Of a stretch of 33,576 nucleotides of DNA, positions 7,674 through 16,237 are shown piece after piece; position 1 is the stretch's first letter; every line of letters begins with the position of its first letter. The translations under genes and the position numbers were made by a program. The notes beneath the pieces were generated by a model. That model made no database searches and was not told the origin of the DNA. It worked only from the letters and a program-made list of their open reading frames with translations. Source of the stretch: Bacteroidaceae bacterium (lineage in GTDB: Bacteria; Bacteroidota; Bacteroidia; Bacteroidales; Bacteroidaceae); assembly GCA_017379075.1 (NCBI GenBank), contig JAFNXL010000049.1, positions 1 to 33,576 on the forward strand, in the 5' to 3' direction.

Positions 7674-8675
7674 TCATTTGGCTTGTTGTCTGCGAGTGTC
7701 CTTCCAAAGGAAGAAGCCAGCCAGCAGTGTGCCCGAGATGCTGTGATAGGCGCAGGAGATGGCACAGGGAATTACGGCAAGGGCGGCCATTGGGTTGGCG
7801 GCTATCATGGCAGGAGACGCAAAGAAGTTGCGCGCCAGCACGGTTGCCATGCCTGCGTTTTGCATGCCCACTTCAATGGATAGCGTCCTACGCTTGGCAG
7901 TGTCGAAGCCGAATGCCTTTCCAGCCAGATAGCCCAGCAGGTAGCCTGCGCCGTTGTGGAGGGTGACTACGGCCAGTGTAAGCAGGATCAGCTCCATTCC
8001 CCTTTCCCGCAGCTGGGGGTGTACGGTGAAGATGACACCGCCCACAATGCAGGCCAGGCACAGCACGCTTATGCCGGGCATTATGCCCTGTATCTGCTGA
8101 AAGTCTTTCCTTTTGCCCAGAAAGTAGTTGAAGGCTACGCCCAGCGCAACGGGAATGAGCGTCACCAGTAGGATGTTCTGAAACATTCCCCATGCATCCA
8201 CTTCAATCTCCGCTCCGGCCAGCCAAAGCACAAGCAGGGGCGTCACAAAGGGAGAAAGGCAGGTGCTGACGGTTGTCATGCCCACGCTATATGCCACATC
8301 ACCCTTGCAGAGGAAGCTCATGAGGTTGCTGCTCACACCGCCAGGACTGCAGCCAACCAGAATGACGCCTGCCGTCATGAACGCGTCCAGATGAAAAAGA
8401 CGGGCCAACATCCATGCCGTAACAGGCATAATGGTGTACTGCGCTATGGTGCCGATAAGAATGTCTACAGGGCGGGAAAGCAGGATGCGGAAGTCCTGGG
8501 TGGAGAGCGTGCAGCCCATCGTCAGCATGATAAGCCCAAGAATGACAGAAGCGCGCTGTCCCTGCTGCACCCATGCAAAGGTATCGGGCGCCAGGAAGGC
8601 AATGACGGCAACGACGATGATGAACAGGCTCGTATATCGAGCAAGGTATTGGCTGATGGAAAGTAGTAATGTCAT
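7674..8675 (-). CDS. BASS family transporter (bile acid:sodium symporter-like)
   Basis: This is a 333-residue inner-membrane protein of nine to ten hydrophobic segments belonging to the SBF/BASS family of sodium-coupled organic-acid transporters. Family signatures are GCSPGGVSSNLMSF with a following KGDVAYSVGMTTVST, and SIEVGMQNAGMATVLA in the second half, the two crossover regions that bind sodium. Bacterial members move diverse substrates such as pantoate, keto-acids and sterols, so bile acids should not be assumed. The open frame extends to 8777, but residues before MTLLLSISQY lack membrane character and overlap the promoter at 8758-8765. ATG 8675 is therefore preferred, giving a leader of about 75 nt. 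It is a single gene. Confidence 0.85.
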   Translation of the reverse strand: MTLLLSISQYLARYTSLFIIVVAVIAFLAPDTFAWVQQGQRASVILGLIMLTMGCTLSTQDFRILLSRPVDILIGTIAQYTIMPVTAWMLARLFHLDAFMTAGVILVGCSPGGVSSNLMSFLCKGDVAYSVGMTTVSTCLSPFVTPLLVLWLAGAEIEVDAWGMFQNILLVTLIPVALGVAFNYFLGKRKDFQQIQGIMPGISVLCLACIVGGVIFTVHPQLRERGMELILLTLAVVTLHNGAGYLLGYLAGKAFGFDTAKRRTLSIEVGMQNAGMATVLARNFFASPAMIAANPMAALAVIPCAISCAYHSISGTLLAGFFLWKDTRRQQAK

Positions 8676-8757
8676 TATTTTGTTTCTTGTGTGAATGTGT
8701 GTGATCCTCAATTGCGCCATTGTGGCAATTGCTCGCCAGCGTGCGCCTATCTGGCTG

Positions 8758-8765
8758 CAAAGGTA
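8758..8765 (-). promoter_or_regulatory. -7 box (TACCTTTG) upstream of the BASS gene
   Basis: TACCTTTG on the minus strand lies about 80 nt before the ATG at 8675. No TTTG box occurs at 19 nt. It may act in tandem with the stronger promoter at 9122-9152. Confidence 0.5.
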
Positions 8766-9121
8766 CGAAAAAACCATAAAACCTGCCCCTTTTTCAGTGG
8801 TTATTGATGTTTTTAGTGTTAGCTATCAGCGTCCTCATTACTCATCGCTCATTGCTCAAAGGCATGAATTCAGTCCAAGCGTGGTTGCGAATACACAGTG
8901 GATGCTGATGGTTTCTGACAAAAGAACATATTTGAGTGTTGGCCAATACTCTTATGAAGCTTATGTACTTATGTCTGATTCTTTGTTTTACTTTGGTTGT
9001 TGGCTAATAGCTTTTCTCTCCCTTGTTTACTGCGCTTTGTTGCCCGTCCCCTTCCCACCGTCGGCCGATTTGCCAATTCTCCATAGAGGGGAAGATTAAG
9101 AAGACGCCTCGAATTCAGTTG
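8766..9121 (-). other. Gene-free stretch downstream of an orphan promoter
   Basis: I find no protein with recognisable features in this stretch. The longest open frame on the plus strand (134 codons, ending 9099) lacks family resemblance and a start signal. On the minus strand it would be the first 350 nt transcribed from the promoter at 9122-9152. It would then be either a long 5' leader of the BASS gene or an untranslated RNA. No strong terminator hairpin is visible. Confidence 0.4.
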
Positions 9122-9152
9122 CAAAGATATAGATTTATTTTGTAATAACAAA
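9122..9152 (-). promoter_or_regulatory. Orphan consensus Bacteroidetes promoter
   Basis: Read on the minus strand: TTTG (9152-9149), exactly 19 nt, then TATCTTTG (9129-9122). It matches the consensus as well as the presumed rRNA promoter at 109-139. No coding region follows for about 450 nt. Confidence 0.6.
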
Positions 9153-9320
9153 ATAAAAACTGATTTATTTTTGCTTATTTGTAAAATATTTTTAGAATCA
9201 GGATTTTATGGCCACTATCTTCCCGTTTTTTGCATGGCGAGGAAAATTTTACGGCCATGCCATGGCGTTTGTTTTTTATACGGAGGGGGCGGATGGCGTG
9301 CCCTGGCGCTGTAAACTTTT

Positions 9321-9473
9321 TTTTGCATTTTTGCATTTTTGCATTTTTGCGGAAACATGAGTGCGTGCCTATTATATATATAATAATCAATAAATAATTC
9401 ATTTATTGATTTAATAAGGTGTACCCGAATCCCCTTTTTCGTTTTCGTTTGCAAAAACGCAAAAATGCAAAAC
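9321..9473. repeat. Inverted TTTTTGCA arrays flanking palindromes
   Basis: The left array at 9321-9350 has 3.5 copies of TTTTGCAT at 8-nt period. The right array at 9449-9473 carries the same motif inverted (GCAAAAACGCAAAAATGCAA). Between them lie ATTATATATATAAT (9371-9384) and a perfect 11-bp inverted repeat (AATCAATAAAT at 9385-9395, ATTTATTGATT at 9401-9411). There is no credible gene. Confidence 0.65.
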
Positions 9474-9624
9474 GGGAGGCCGACAGCTATTTTGAGAAAA
9501 TGGATTCAAAGGCCTCTCTCAGGCAGCGGAACACTTCAACAAGCAACCTGAAACCATTGGCTGTTGGCTGTTTACACCCCGAACCTTCAGCATGAATTTC
9601 GTTCAAGATGACATATAGCCAAAC

Positions 9625-9659
9625 ACCAAAAACACAAAAACCCACCTGGTTTCGGTGGG
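9625..9659 (-). terminator. Minus-strand terminator hairpin
   Basis: On the minus strand CCCACC (9659-9654) pairs with GGTGGG (9646-9641) over a 7-nt loop. TTTTTGTGTTTTTGG follows. It could end the helicase operon or a small RNA made from the TTTGCA core element. Confidence 0.6.
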
Positions 9660-9753
9660 ATTTGTGCGTTCTATGGGGCATTTCAATGCAAAAACTACCC
9701 CTCAAAAACACCCTTTTCTGCCCTTTTTGCAAAGAAATGCAAAGGTTTTGCAA
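9630..9753 (-). ncRNA. Candidate small RNA from TTTGCA core element
   Basis: On the minus strand a TATTTTTG box (9764-9757) fits TAnnTTTG and is followed by the repeated core (9755-9697) and then the hairpin with T-rich tail at 9659-9625. This defines a possible RNA of about 120 nt. No known RNA family is recognised. The alternative is that the whole segment is the 3' untranslated end of the helicase operon. Confidence 0.25.
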
Positions 9754-9836
9754 AGGCAAAAATATGATATCATATTGTAAATCAATTGGATGCAAGAAAA
9801 CTTTGCATTTTTGCATTTTTGCATTCTTGCATTTGT
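9697..9836 (-). repeat. TTTGCA repeat element, copy B
   Basis: An array of about four TGCAAAAA units (9801-9836) is followed on the minus strand by a short palindrome (ATATGATATCATAT, 9762-9775) and the core 9755-9697. The core matches copy A (7542-7601) nearly base for base apart from a few substitutions and 1-nt indels. The orientation is opposite to copy A. Confidence 0.65.
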
Positions 9837-9920
9837 ACGGTATTCGTGATGGAGGCTATGTCCTCACCATGCAAGAACATTCCTGCTGATTGTTTTACAA
9901 CTGGTGACATTCTCTCTGCA

Positions 9921-11351
9921 TCATTGCGGAGTGGAAGGGGGAGTCTGCACTGGCTCCTTATCCTTTTTCTGCGGCCTTCTGCCGCGTCTTTTCTTTGGCT
10001 TTTGCTTTTGTTCTGCGGCTTTTTCTTTTGTTTCCGCCTTTTGTTCCTTAGGAGCGGAAGAGGATGCTTGTGAAGGTTCGCCCTGCTTTGCCGACACTGA
10101 CGGTTGGGCAGGCTTCTTTTCGCCCTTCTTGCGGCGGTTTCCGCCTCTTGACCCTCTTTTCTTTGTTCTGTCGCCCTTGCGTTCCTTCTTCTCCGTCTGG
10201 TTATATGAGGGGCCTTCGCCCACCTCTGCCGGCATGGGCGATTTCTCCACTTCCTTTTCCAGGAATTTTTCTATCTGCTTGAAGCGCACCTGGTCTTTCT
10301 CGTTTACCAGGGTGATGGCACGTCCGTTTCGGCCTGCGCGTGCGGTACGGCCAATGCGATGGACGTAATCTTCCTCATCGTGGGGCACGTCAAAATTGAT
10401 TACCAGCTGGATGTCGTCAATGTCTATACCGCGGGCCACAATGTCTGTGGCAACAAGAATGTCCACCTTTCCGGCACGAAAGGCATACATGGCTTCGTCG
10501 CGCTCGCTTTGCGCAAGGTCGCTGTGCATGGCACAAACATTGAAACCTGCCCTTGATAACGAAACCGCCAAGTCCTTTGTCTTTATCTTGCTTCCTGTAA
10601 AGATGATGACACGCTCGGGCTTCTGCTCCTTGAACAGATATTTGATGAGGGAGAGCTTCTGTGCCTCGTAGCAGACGTATGCGCTTTGCTGTATTTTTTC
10701 GGCGGGCTTGCTCACGGCCAGTTTCACCTCGACGGGATTGTTCAGAATGGTGCGTGCCAACTGCTGAATCTTTTGGGGCATGGTGGCACTGAACAGGATG
10801 GTCTGGCGGTCCTTGGGCAGATTCTTCTCTATCTGCAGGATATCATCGCTGAAGCCCATGTCAAGCATGCGGTCCGCCTCGTCCAGAATAAAGAAGGAGA
10901 CTTTGCTCAAGTCCACATTGCCGAGGCTGATGTGGCTGATGAGCCGGCCTGGAGTGGCGATGATGACATCCGCGCCCTGTTGCATTCCCTTCTTCTCCTG
11001 CTCGTAGCGGATGCCGTCGTTTCCGCCATATACGGCCACACTGCTGATTCCGTCCAGATAGTAGCTGAAGCCCTGCATGGCCTGGTCAATCTGTTGCGCC
11101 AGTTCTCGAGTGGGGCTCATGATGATACAGTTGATGGCATCCTTGGGGAATCCGCCATCCTGAAGCAGGCTCAGGACAGGCAGAAGATAAGCCGCAGTCT
11201 TTCCGGTTCCGGTCTGTGCAATGCCCATCACGTCCCGTCCCTCCAAGATGCAGGGGATGGTATGTTCCTGGATTGGAGTGGTTTCTATGAAGTTCATGTC
11301 ATCCAGTGCGTCCAACACCAGGTCATTCAAGTCTAAGTCGTAGAAGTCCAA
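9921..11351 (-). CDS. DEAD-box ATP-dependent RNA helicase
   Basis: This is a 476-residue helicase of the RhlE/DeaD type that remodels RNA duplexes in ribosome assembly or mRNA turnover. The motifs are the Q motif (TTPIQ, 24-28), motif I AQTGTGKT (45-52), Ia PTRELA, DEAD (157-160), SAT (188-190), and HRIGRTARAG (motif VI) with VARGIDI (motif V) before it. From about residue 380 the protein becomes a low-complexity tail rich in K, R, E, Q and A, typical of RNA-binding extensions. It begins 26 nt after the lptF/G-like gene and is the last gene of the lon-tgt cluster. The precise subfamily name is not secure from the motifs alone. Confidence 0.93.
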   Translation of the reverse strand: MDFYDLDLNDLVLDALDDMNFIETTPIQEHTIPCILEGRDVMGIAQTGTGKTAAYLLPVLSLLQDGGFPKDAINCIIMSPTRELAQQIDQAMQGFSYYLDGISSVAVYGGNDGIRYEQEKKGMQQGADVIIATPGRLISHISLGNVDLSKVSFFILDEADRMLDMGFSDDILQIEKNLPKDRQTILFSATMPQKIQQLARTILNNPVEVKLAVSKPAEKIQQSAYVCYEAQKLSLIKYLFKEQKPERVIIFTGSKIKTKDLAVSLSRAGFNVCAMHSDLAQSERDEAMYAFRAGKVDILVATDIVARGIDIDDIQLVINFDVPHDEEDYVHRIGRTARAGRNGRAITLVNEKDQVRFKQIEKFLEKEVEKSPMPAEVGEGPSYNQTEKKERKGDRTKKRGSRGGNRRKKGEKKPAQPSVSAKQGEPSQASSSAPKEQKAETKEKAAEQKQKPKKRRGRRPQKKDKEPVQTPPSTPQ

Positions 11352-11377
11352 CGTTTCTTAATTTAAGGGGTTAATGT

Positions 11378-12481
11378 TTATCGGGGAGCTTTCAGGTACA
11401 AGTACCAGGCAATGAAGAAGTAAAGGATATTGGGAATCCAGGCCGCAAGAGCGGGGTGCATGCCGGCATTGATGCTGAAGGTTCCGGACATGCTTTGCAA
11501 CAGGATATAGCTGGCGCTGAGGGCCAGGCCGACACCCAGAGCCGTTCCCATTCCGCCTTTTCGCTTACGGGCGGATATGGACACACCGATGGTGGCCAGG
11601 ATGAATGCGGCAAAGGGGGAAGCCCAACGCTTGTGGTATTCTATTTCAAACACTTTCAGATTTCCGCTACCTCTGATGCGCTGTTTCTCTATATAGTCTT
11701 TCAGCTCGGCGTTCGTCATTGTCTCCTGCAGGTTTCTGGTAAATAGGAAGTCCTGTGGTTCCATCACAATGACAGAGTCTATGCGGTCTATATGAGTAAT
11801 CTTCTCGCGCAAGCCGCGCAGTTCGCGCACCGTTACATTGCGCAACTGCCACTTGTAACGCACATCGCTCAGCGTGTCATACGTTACGCTTTGTGCCGTG
11901 AGGTGCGACACCAGTTTCTTGTTCTCGAACTTGTCCAGGGAGAAGTGGTAACCCGATTTGCTGATACCGTCAAAGTGTTCCATGAACGCAATGACACCGG
12001 TATCCACCTGAAGCTGCACGTTGTCCGCATAAGTGGGACTTTTCTTCGAGCGCTTGTATTGGTTTTCAAAAGCCAGTCGCTTGGCACTGCCCTTTGGAAT
12101 GACCTCGGCACTCAGATAGAACGTGAGCAGGGCAATGATTCCCGCACTGATCATATAGGGGCGCATAAGTCTTCTGAAACTCATTCCCGAACTGATCATG
12201 GCAATGATTTCACTGTTGTCCGCCAGTTTGCAGGTAAAGAAAATCACACTCAGGAACACGAAGAGTGCGCTGAAGAGATTGCTGTAATAAGGGATGAAGT
12301 TGAGATAGTAGTCCATTAGGATGGCGCTCCACGGAGCGTGGTTGCTCGTAAAGCGGTCTACATTCTCGTTGAAGTCAAACACCACAGCAATGCTAATGAT
12401 CAAGAGAATGGAAAACACGTATGTGCCCAGGAACTTGGCAATCAAGTAACGGTCTATGCGTTTAAGGAAAGGGATTCTCAT
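11378..12481 (-). CDS. LptF/LptG family permease (YjgP/YjgQ)
   Basis: This is a 367-residue inner-membrane protein of the LptF/LptG family, the transmembrane part of the LptB2FG ABC transporter that extracts lipopolysaccharide from the inner membrane. Three N-terminal helices (about 15-35, 62-83 and 105-124) are followed by a periplasmic beta-jellyroll region of about 140 residues and three C-terminal helices (about 277-295, 303-323 and 337-360). Conserved family features include the N-terminal DRYLIAKFLGT and the sequence NSEIIAMISSGMS. Whether it is LptF or LptG cannot be decided here. It sits 25 nt after tgt and 26 nt before the helicase, in the same operon. Confidence 0.9.
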   Translation of the reverse strand: MRIPFLKRIDRYLIAKFLGTYVFSILLIISIAVVFDFNENVDRFTSNHAPWSAILMDYYLNFIPYYSNLFSALFVFLSVIFFTCKLADNSEIIAMISSGMSFRRLMRPYMISAGIIALLTFYLSAEVIPKGSAKRLAFENQYKRSKKSPTYADNVQLQVDTGVIAFMEHFDGISKSGYHFSLDKFENKKLVSHLTAQSVTYDTLSDVRYKWQLRNVTVRELRGLREKITHIDRIDSVIVMEPQDFLFTRNLQETMTNAELKDYIEKQRIRGSGNLKVFEIEYHKRWASPFAAFILATIGVSISARKRKGGMGTALGVGLALSASYILLQSMSGTFSINAGMHPALAAWIPNILYFFIAWYLYLKAPR

Positions 12482-12506
12482 GCGTCAGCGTTGTATCGGG
12501 GATAAA

Positions 12507-13637
12507 TTATAATCGTTGTGTTATCTTGGGCAGCATGCCTGCCTTCCAAGAGCTGAAGTCTCCGGCAATGATGTGCTTGCGCGCCTCCTTGACCAACCAG
12601 AGGTAGAACGCCAGATTATGTATGCTGGCGATTTCCAAAGCCAGAAGTTCCTGGGCCTTGAACAGATGGTGCAGATAGGCACGGCTGTAGAACACATCCA
12701 CCTCTGCCGTTCCGTTCGGGTCAATGGGGGAGAAATCATCCGCCCATTTCCGGTTACGCATATTCATGATGCCCTCAGAGGTGAAGAGCATGGCGTTTCG
12801 GCCGTTTCGGGTAGGCATTACACAATCGAACATGTCGATTCCGCGCTCAATTCCCTCCAACAGGTTGGCGGGCGTGCCCACTCCCATCAAGTAGCGGGGT
12901 TTGTCTTTCGGGAGCACTTCATTGACCACCTCAATCATTTCATACATGACTTCCGCCGGTTCGCCAACCGCCAGTCCGCCAATGGCATTGCCGTCGGCAT
13001 TCTTTGAGGCAACGAACTCTGCGCTCTGTCTGCGGAGGTCCTTGAAGGTACATCCCTGCACAATGGGGAAAAGGCTTTGCTCATAACCATAAAGAGGCTC
13101 CGTCTCATTGAAGCGCTTGAAACAACGGTCGAGCCAGCGGTGGGTAAGCCCCAGACTCTTCTTCGCGTAGGCATAGTCGCTGGTGCCCGGAGGACACTCG
13201 TCAAGTGCCATAATGATGTCCGCACCGATGCTGCGTTCAATGTCCATCACACGCTCCGGTGTAAAGATATGCTTGCTGCCGTCAATATGGCTTCTGAAGG
13301 TACATCCCTCCTCCGTCAGTTTTCTGATACCGGTAAGGGAAAACACCTGAAAGCCACCGCTGTCCGTCAGAATGGGGCCGTCCCAGCCATTGAACTTGTG
13401 CAGCCCGCCGGCCTTTTCCAGAATTTCGGTTCCGGGGCGGAGATACAGGTGATAGGTGTTACCCAGAATTATCTGCGCTCCTACCTCCTGACGCAAATCC
13501 CTCACGGTCAATCCCTTCACACTGCCCACGGTTCCCACGGGCATGAATATCGGGGTTTCAATCTGCCCATGGGCAGTCTGCAACAGACCGGCACGTGCCT
13601 GGGTCTTGTCATCTGTCTTCAGCAGTTCAAAAGTCAT
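12507..13637 (-). CDS. tgt: tRNA-guanine transglycosylase (Tgt) without the zinc cysteines
   Basis: Tgt exchanges guanine 34 of Asp, Asn, His and Tyr tRNAs for preQ1 on the way to queuosine. At 376 residues it has normal length. The catalytic elements are intact: Asp92 in [10 protein letters not shown], substrate-binding VQG and GGLAVGE, and the nucleophile Asp271 in [11 protein letters not shown]. In the usual bacterial enzyme a CxCxxC motif plus a later His bind zinc. Here the corresponding stretch reads [20 protein letters not shown] (306-325) with no cysteine, while His340 is kept. I believe this is a Bacteroidetes lineage feature rather than damage, because the rest is well conserved. 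The start overlaps the lon stop by 4 nt. QueA is encoded at 21406. Confidence 0.96.
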   Translation of the reverse strand: MTFELLKTDDKTQARAGLLQTAHGQIETPIFMPVGTVGSVKGLTVRDLRQEVGAQIILGNTYHLYLRPGTEILEKAGGLHKFNGWDGPILTDSGGFQVFSLTGIRKLTEEGCTFRSHIDGSKHIFTPERVMDIERSIGADIIMALDECPPGTSDYAYAKKSLGLTHRWLDRCFKRFNETEPLYGYEQSLFPIVQGCTFKDLRRQSAEFVASKNADGNAIGGLAVGEPAEVMYEMIEVVNEVLPKDKPRYLMGVGTPANLLEGIERGIDMFDCVMPTRNGRNAMLFTSEGIMNMRNRKWADDFSPIDPNGTAEVDVFYSRAYLHHLFKAQELLALEIASIHNLAFYLWLVKEARKHIIAGDFSSWKAGMLPKITQRL

Positions 13638-16105
13638 CCTTTTGCCTCCTCTTTTTCTTCGTCAAAAGTAAATTCCACGGCGTTGTCCACTTTTTTATTC
13701 ATCAGGGCAATGTCCCACACATCCATAATGGACTCTACGAACTCAAAAGTGAGCCCCTTCAGATACAATGCGGGAATTTCCTCAATGTCCTTTCGGTTGT
13801 CCTCGCACAGGATAATCTTAGTTATGCCGGCACGCTTGGCAGCCAGAATCTTCTCTTTGATGCCGCCCACGGGAAGCACCTTGCCTCTGAGCGTAATCTC
13901 TCCGGTCATGGCCAGATTGCTGCGGACCTTGCGTTGTGTCAGTGCCGATGCGATGCTGGTGGCCATTGTGATACCCGCACTGGGGCCGTCCTTGGGCACA
14001 GCGCCTTCGGGGACATGGATGTGCAGATTGTAATTGTCGAACACACGCATGTCAATCTGCAATTTGTCCGCATGTGCCTTTATGTATTCAAGCGCCAACA
14101 TGGCACTCTCCTTCATCACGTCTCCCAGGTTTCCGGTAAGGGTGAGTTTGCCAGATTTGCCACGGCTGACACTGGTCTCGATGTACAGAATCTCTCCGCC
14201 CACACTTGTCCATGCCAGACCCGTTACCACACCGGCATATTCGTTGCCCTGGTACTTGTCACGGTTGAAAAGGGGCTTGCCCAACATCTGCTTCACCATC
14301 TCGGTGGTAACCGTCATCTGCGGTTCCTCTTCTGTACGCGCCATTTCCAGTGCCATCTTGCGGAACACCTTGTTGATCTGTTTCTCCAGACTACGCACTC
14401 CGCTTTCGCGGGTATAGTGTTCTATAATGTATTCGATGGCCGACTTGTTCAGCTTCAAGTCCTTGAAACTCTCCAATCCGTTCTTTTCCTTCTCCTTGGG
14501 AACCAGATGTCGCTTGGCAATCTCTATCTTTTCTTCGGTAATGTAGCCACCCACCTCTATCAGTTCCATGCGGTCCAGGAGCGGACGCGGAATGGTGTTG
14601 ATGTCATTGGCCGTAGCGATGAACATGACACGGCTCAGGTCATAGTCTATATCCAGGAAATTGTCATGGAATGCCGTATTCTGTTCCGGGTCAAGCACTT
14701 CGAGCAGTGCCGAAGAGGGATCGCCGTTGTGTGTGGCCTGGCTTACCTTGTCTATCTCATCCAGCACAAAGACGGGGTTGCTGCTTCCTGCCTTGATCAG
14801 GTTCTTCACAATACGGCCGGGCATGGCTCCAATGTAAGTACGTCTGTGGCCTCTGATCTCGCTTTCGTCATGCATTCCGCCCAAGCTCATGCGTACATAC
14901 TTACGTTTCAAGGCCTTGGCAATGCTCTTGCCCAGACTGGTCTTACCCACTCCCGGAGGACCGTACAGACAGATGATGGGGCTCTTCTGGTCGCCACGGA
15001 GCTGAAGGACAGCCAGATGTTCCAGGATGCGTTCCTTCACCTTCTCCATTCCATAATGGTCCTGGTTGAGGATTTTCTCTGCCGACTTCAGCTTCAGATG
15101 GTCAACGGTGCAATAGTCCCAAGGCAGTTGCAACATGGTTTGCAGATAGTTCAGCTGCACGTTGTAGTCGGGGCTTTGTATGTTAATACGTTGCAGGCGC
15201 ATCAGTTCCTTGTTGAAGATTTCCTGCACCTTGTCGCTCCACATCTTGCCCTCGGCCTCTTTTCTCATCTTGTTGATGTCATCCTGCTTGCTGCTCGTCT
15301 CGTCCGCACCACCAAGCTCGGCCTGCAGATTCTTGATCTGCTGGTTCAGGAAATACTCCTTCTGCTGCTGGTCCAGCTCGGCACGGGTCTTGTTCTCAAT
15401 GGACTGCTTTATCTCCTGCAGCTGAATCAGCGTATTGATGATCTTAAGCAATGCCACAGCTCTGTGCTGTTCGCCAGGAGCCTCCAACAACTGCTGTTTG
15501 GTAGGCAGGTCCAGCGGCAGGTTCATGGCGATGAAGTTCACGCTGGCCGGGATAAGGGAAAGGTTGCGGACAAAGTTGTAGAACTCTTCTGGAGCAATGT
15601 CGCTGACCTTCAGGAAATGAAGCGTTCTGTTCTTTATCATCTTCAACAAAGACAGATACTCGTTGTTTTTGGGGTCTGCCGGCTCATCGTCATAATCCTC
15701 GACATCTGCCATCAGGATATTACGTTCCCAATAGGCATTCGTAATCCTGGCTCTGTTAAGGCACTGCACCAGCACGTTCAGGTTGCCGTCTGGCAGTTCC
15801 ATACAATGTACAATCTGTGCGACAACGCCCACATGTTCCAGGTCTTCAAATGCCGGAGTCTCAATATCGGAAGCCTTCTGGGCCACCATCATGATACGCT
15901 TGTTTTTCTTCTCCGCTTCTTTTACCAGCTTGCGGGAAAAAGCCCTTCCCACCAAAACAGTGGAAATGTTGCTTGGGAAGAAAGTGCTGTCTCGCAAAGG
16001 CAACACTCCCATTGTTCCGCCCAGATGGGCATGTATAATGTTCTCATAGTCCTGATCAGGAGTCATAGAGAAAGAAAACGACATGGTTTTTTTGGAATCT
16101 GTCAT
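13634..16105 (-). CDS. lon: ATP-dependent Lon protease
   Basis: Lon is a cytosolic AAA+ serine protease that degrades misfolded and regulatory proteins. At 823 residues it has the full length. It has an N-terminal substrate-binding domain, a coiled-coil region (about 240-305), an AAA+ module with Walker [10 protein letters not shown] and Walker B VFVLDEID, and a C-terminal protease domain. That domain holds the catalytic serine in [10 protein letters not shown] and a conserved lysine shortly after ([14 protein letters not shown]). A longer frame opens with a GTG at 16123, but that lies within a few bases of the expected transcription start. The ATG at 16105 is preferred, and MSFSFS at 16084 is another candidate. 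It is the first gene of the lon-tgt-lptF/G-helicase cluster. Confidence 0.96.
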   Translation of the reverse strand: MTDSKKTMSFSFSMTPDQDYENIIHAHLGGTMGVLPLRDSTFFPSNISTVLVGRAFSRKLVKEAEKKNKRIMMVAQKASDIETPAFEDLEHVGVVAQIVHCMELPDGNLNVLVQCLNRARITNAYWERNILMADVEDYDDEPADPKNNEYLSLLKMIKNRTLHFLKVSDIAPEEFYNFVRNLSLIPASVNFIAMNLPLDLPTKQQLLEAPGEQHRAVALLKIINTLIQLQEIKQSIENKTRAELDQQQKEYFLNQQIKNLQAELGGADETSSKQDDINKMRKEAEGKMWSDKVQEIFNKELMRLQRINIQSPDYNVQLNYLQTMLQLPWDYCTVDHLKLKSAEKILNQDHYGMEKVKERILEHLAVLQLRGDQKSPIICLYGPPGVGKTSLGKSIAKALKRKYVRMSLGGMHDESEIRGHRRTYIGAMPGRIVKNLIKAGSSNPVFVLDEIDKVSQATHNGDPSSALLEVLDPEQNTAFHDNFLDIDYDLSRVMFIATANDINTIPRPLLDRMELIEVGGYITEEKIEIAKRHLVPKEKEKNGLESFKDLKLNKSAIEYIIEHYTRESGVRSLEKQINKVFRKMALEMARTEEEPQMTVTTEMVKQMLGKPLFNRDKYQGNEYAGVVTGLAWTSVGGEILYIETSVSRGKSGKLTLTGNLGDVMKESAMLALEYIKAHADKLQIDMRVFDNYNLHIHVPEGAVPKDGPSAGITMATSIASALTQRKVRSNLAMTGEITLRGKVLPVGGIKEKILAAKRAGITKIILCEDNRKDIEEIPALYLKGLTFEFVESIMDVWDIALMNKKVDNAVEFTFDEEKEEAKG

Positions 16106-16133
16106 ATAGAGAATCTTTTTCACAAAACGGCTG

Positions 16134-16141
16134 CAAAGTTA
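16134..16141 (-). promoter_or_regulatory. -7 box (TAACTTTG) of the lon operon
   Basis: TAACTTTG on the minus strand lies 28 nt before the ATG at 16105. It faces away from a similar box at 16185-16192 that serves trmN6. The two divergent promoters share about 43 bp of AT-rich DNA. No heat-shock (CIRCE-like) operator is visible. Confidence 0.6.
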
Positions 16142-16184
16142 CGAAAAAATAGCCACATAGCCCTTAAATTATATATAAAATGTG

Positions 16185-16192
16185 TAACTTTG
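16185..16192 (+). promoter_or_regulatory. -7 box (TAACTTTG) of trmN6
   Basis: TAACTTTG is located 45 nt before the trmN6 ATG. A mini-ORF ATG TTC GCA AAA AGC GGA TAA (16198-16218) begins six bases after the box. It would be nearly leaderless. Confidence 0.6.
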
Positions 16193-16237
16193 CCATTATG
16201 TTCGCAAAAAGCGGATAAAGACAATTGAAAAAAGAGT

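Noticed and set aside
7536-7883. 115-codon plus-strand frame starting in the TTTGCA core
   Set aside because: It begins at a non-ATG codon, crosses the repeat and then runs antisense through the BASS gene; composition is not protein-like.
8695-9099. 134-codon plus-strand frame upstream of the BASS gene
   Set aside because: It overlaps the BASS promoter in antisense, has no start signal and no recognisable domain; the repetitive text looks non-coding.
9487-9816. 109-codon minus-strand frame through copy B of the repeat
   Set aside because: It is generated by the repeat itself (the peptide LQNLCI recurs in copy A), lacks conserved-domain character and covers a terminator hairpin.
9321-9836. 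CRISPR array
   Set aside because: The repeat period is 8 nt with no spacers of 30-40 nt, and no cas genes are present.
13595-16228. 877-codon plus-strand frame opposite lon
   Set aside because: It is the antisense shadow of lon, which has a complete set of AAA+ and protease motifs.
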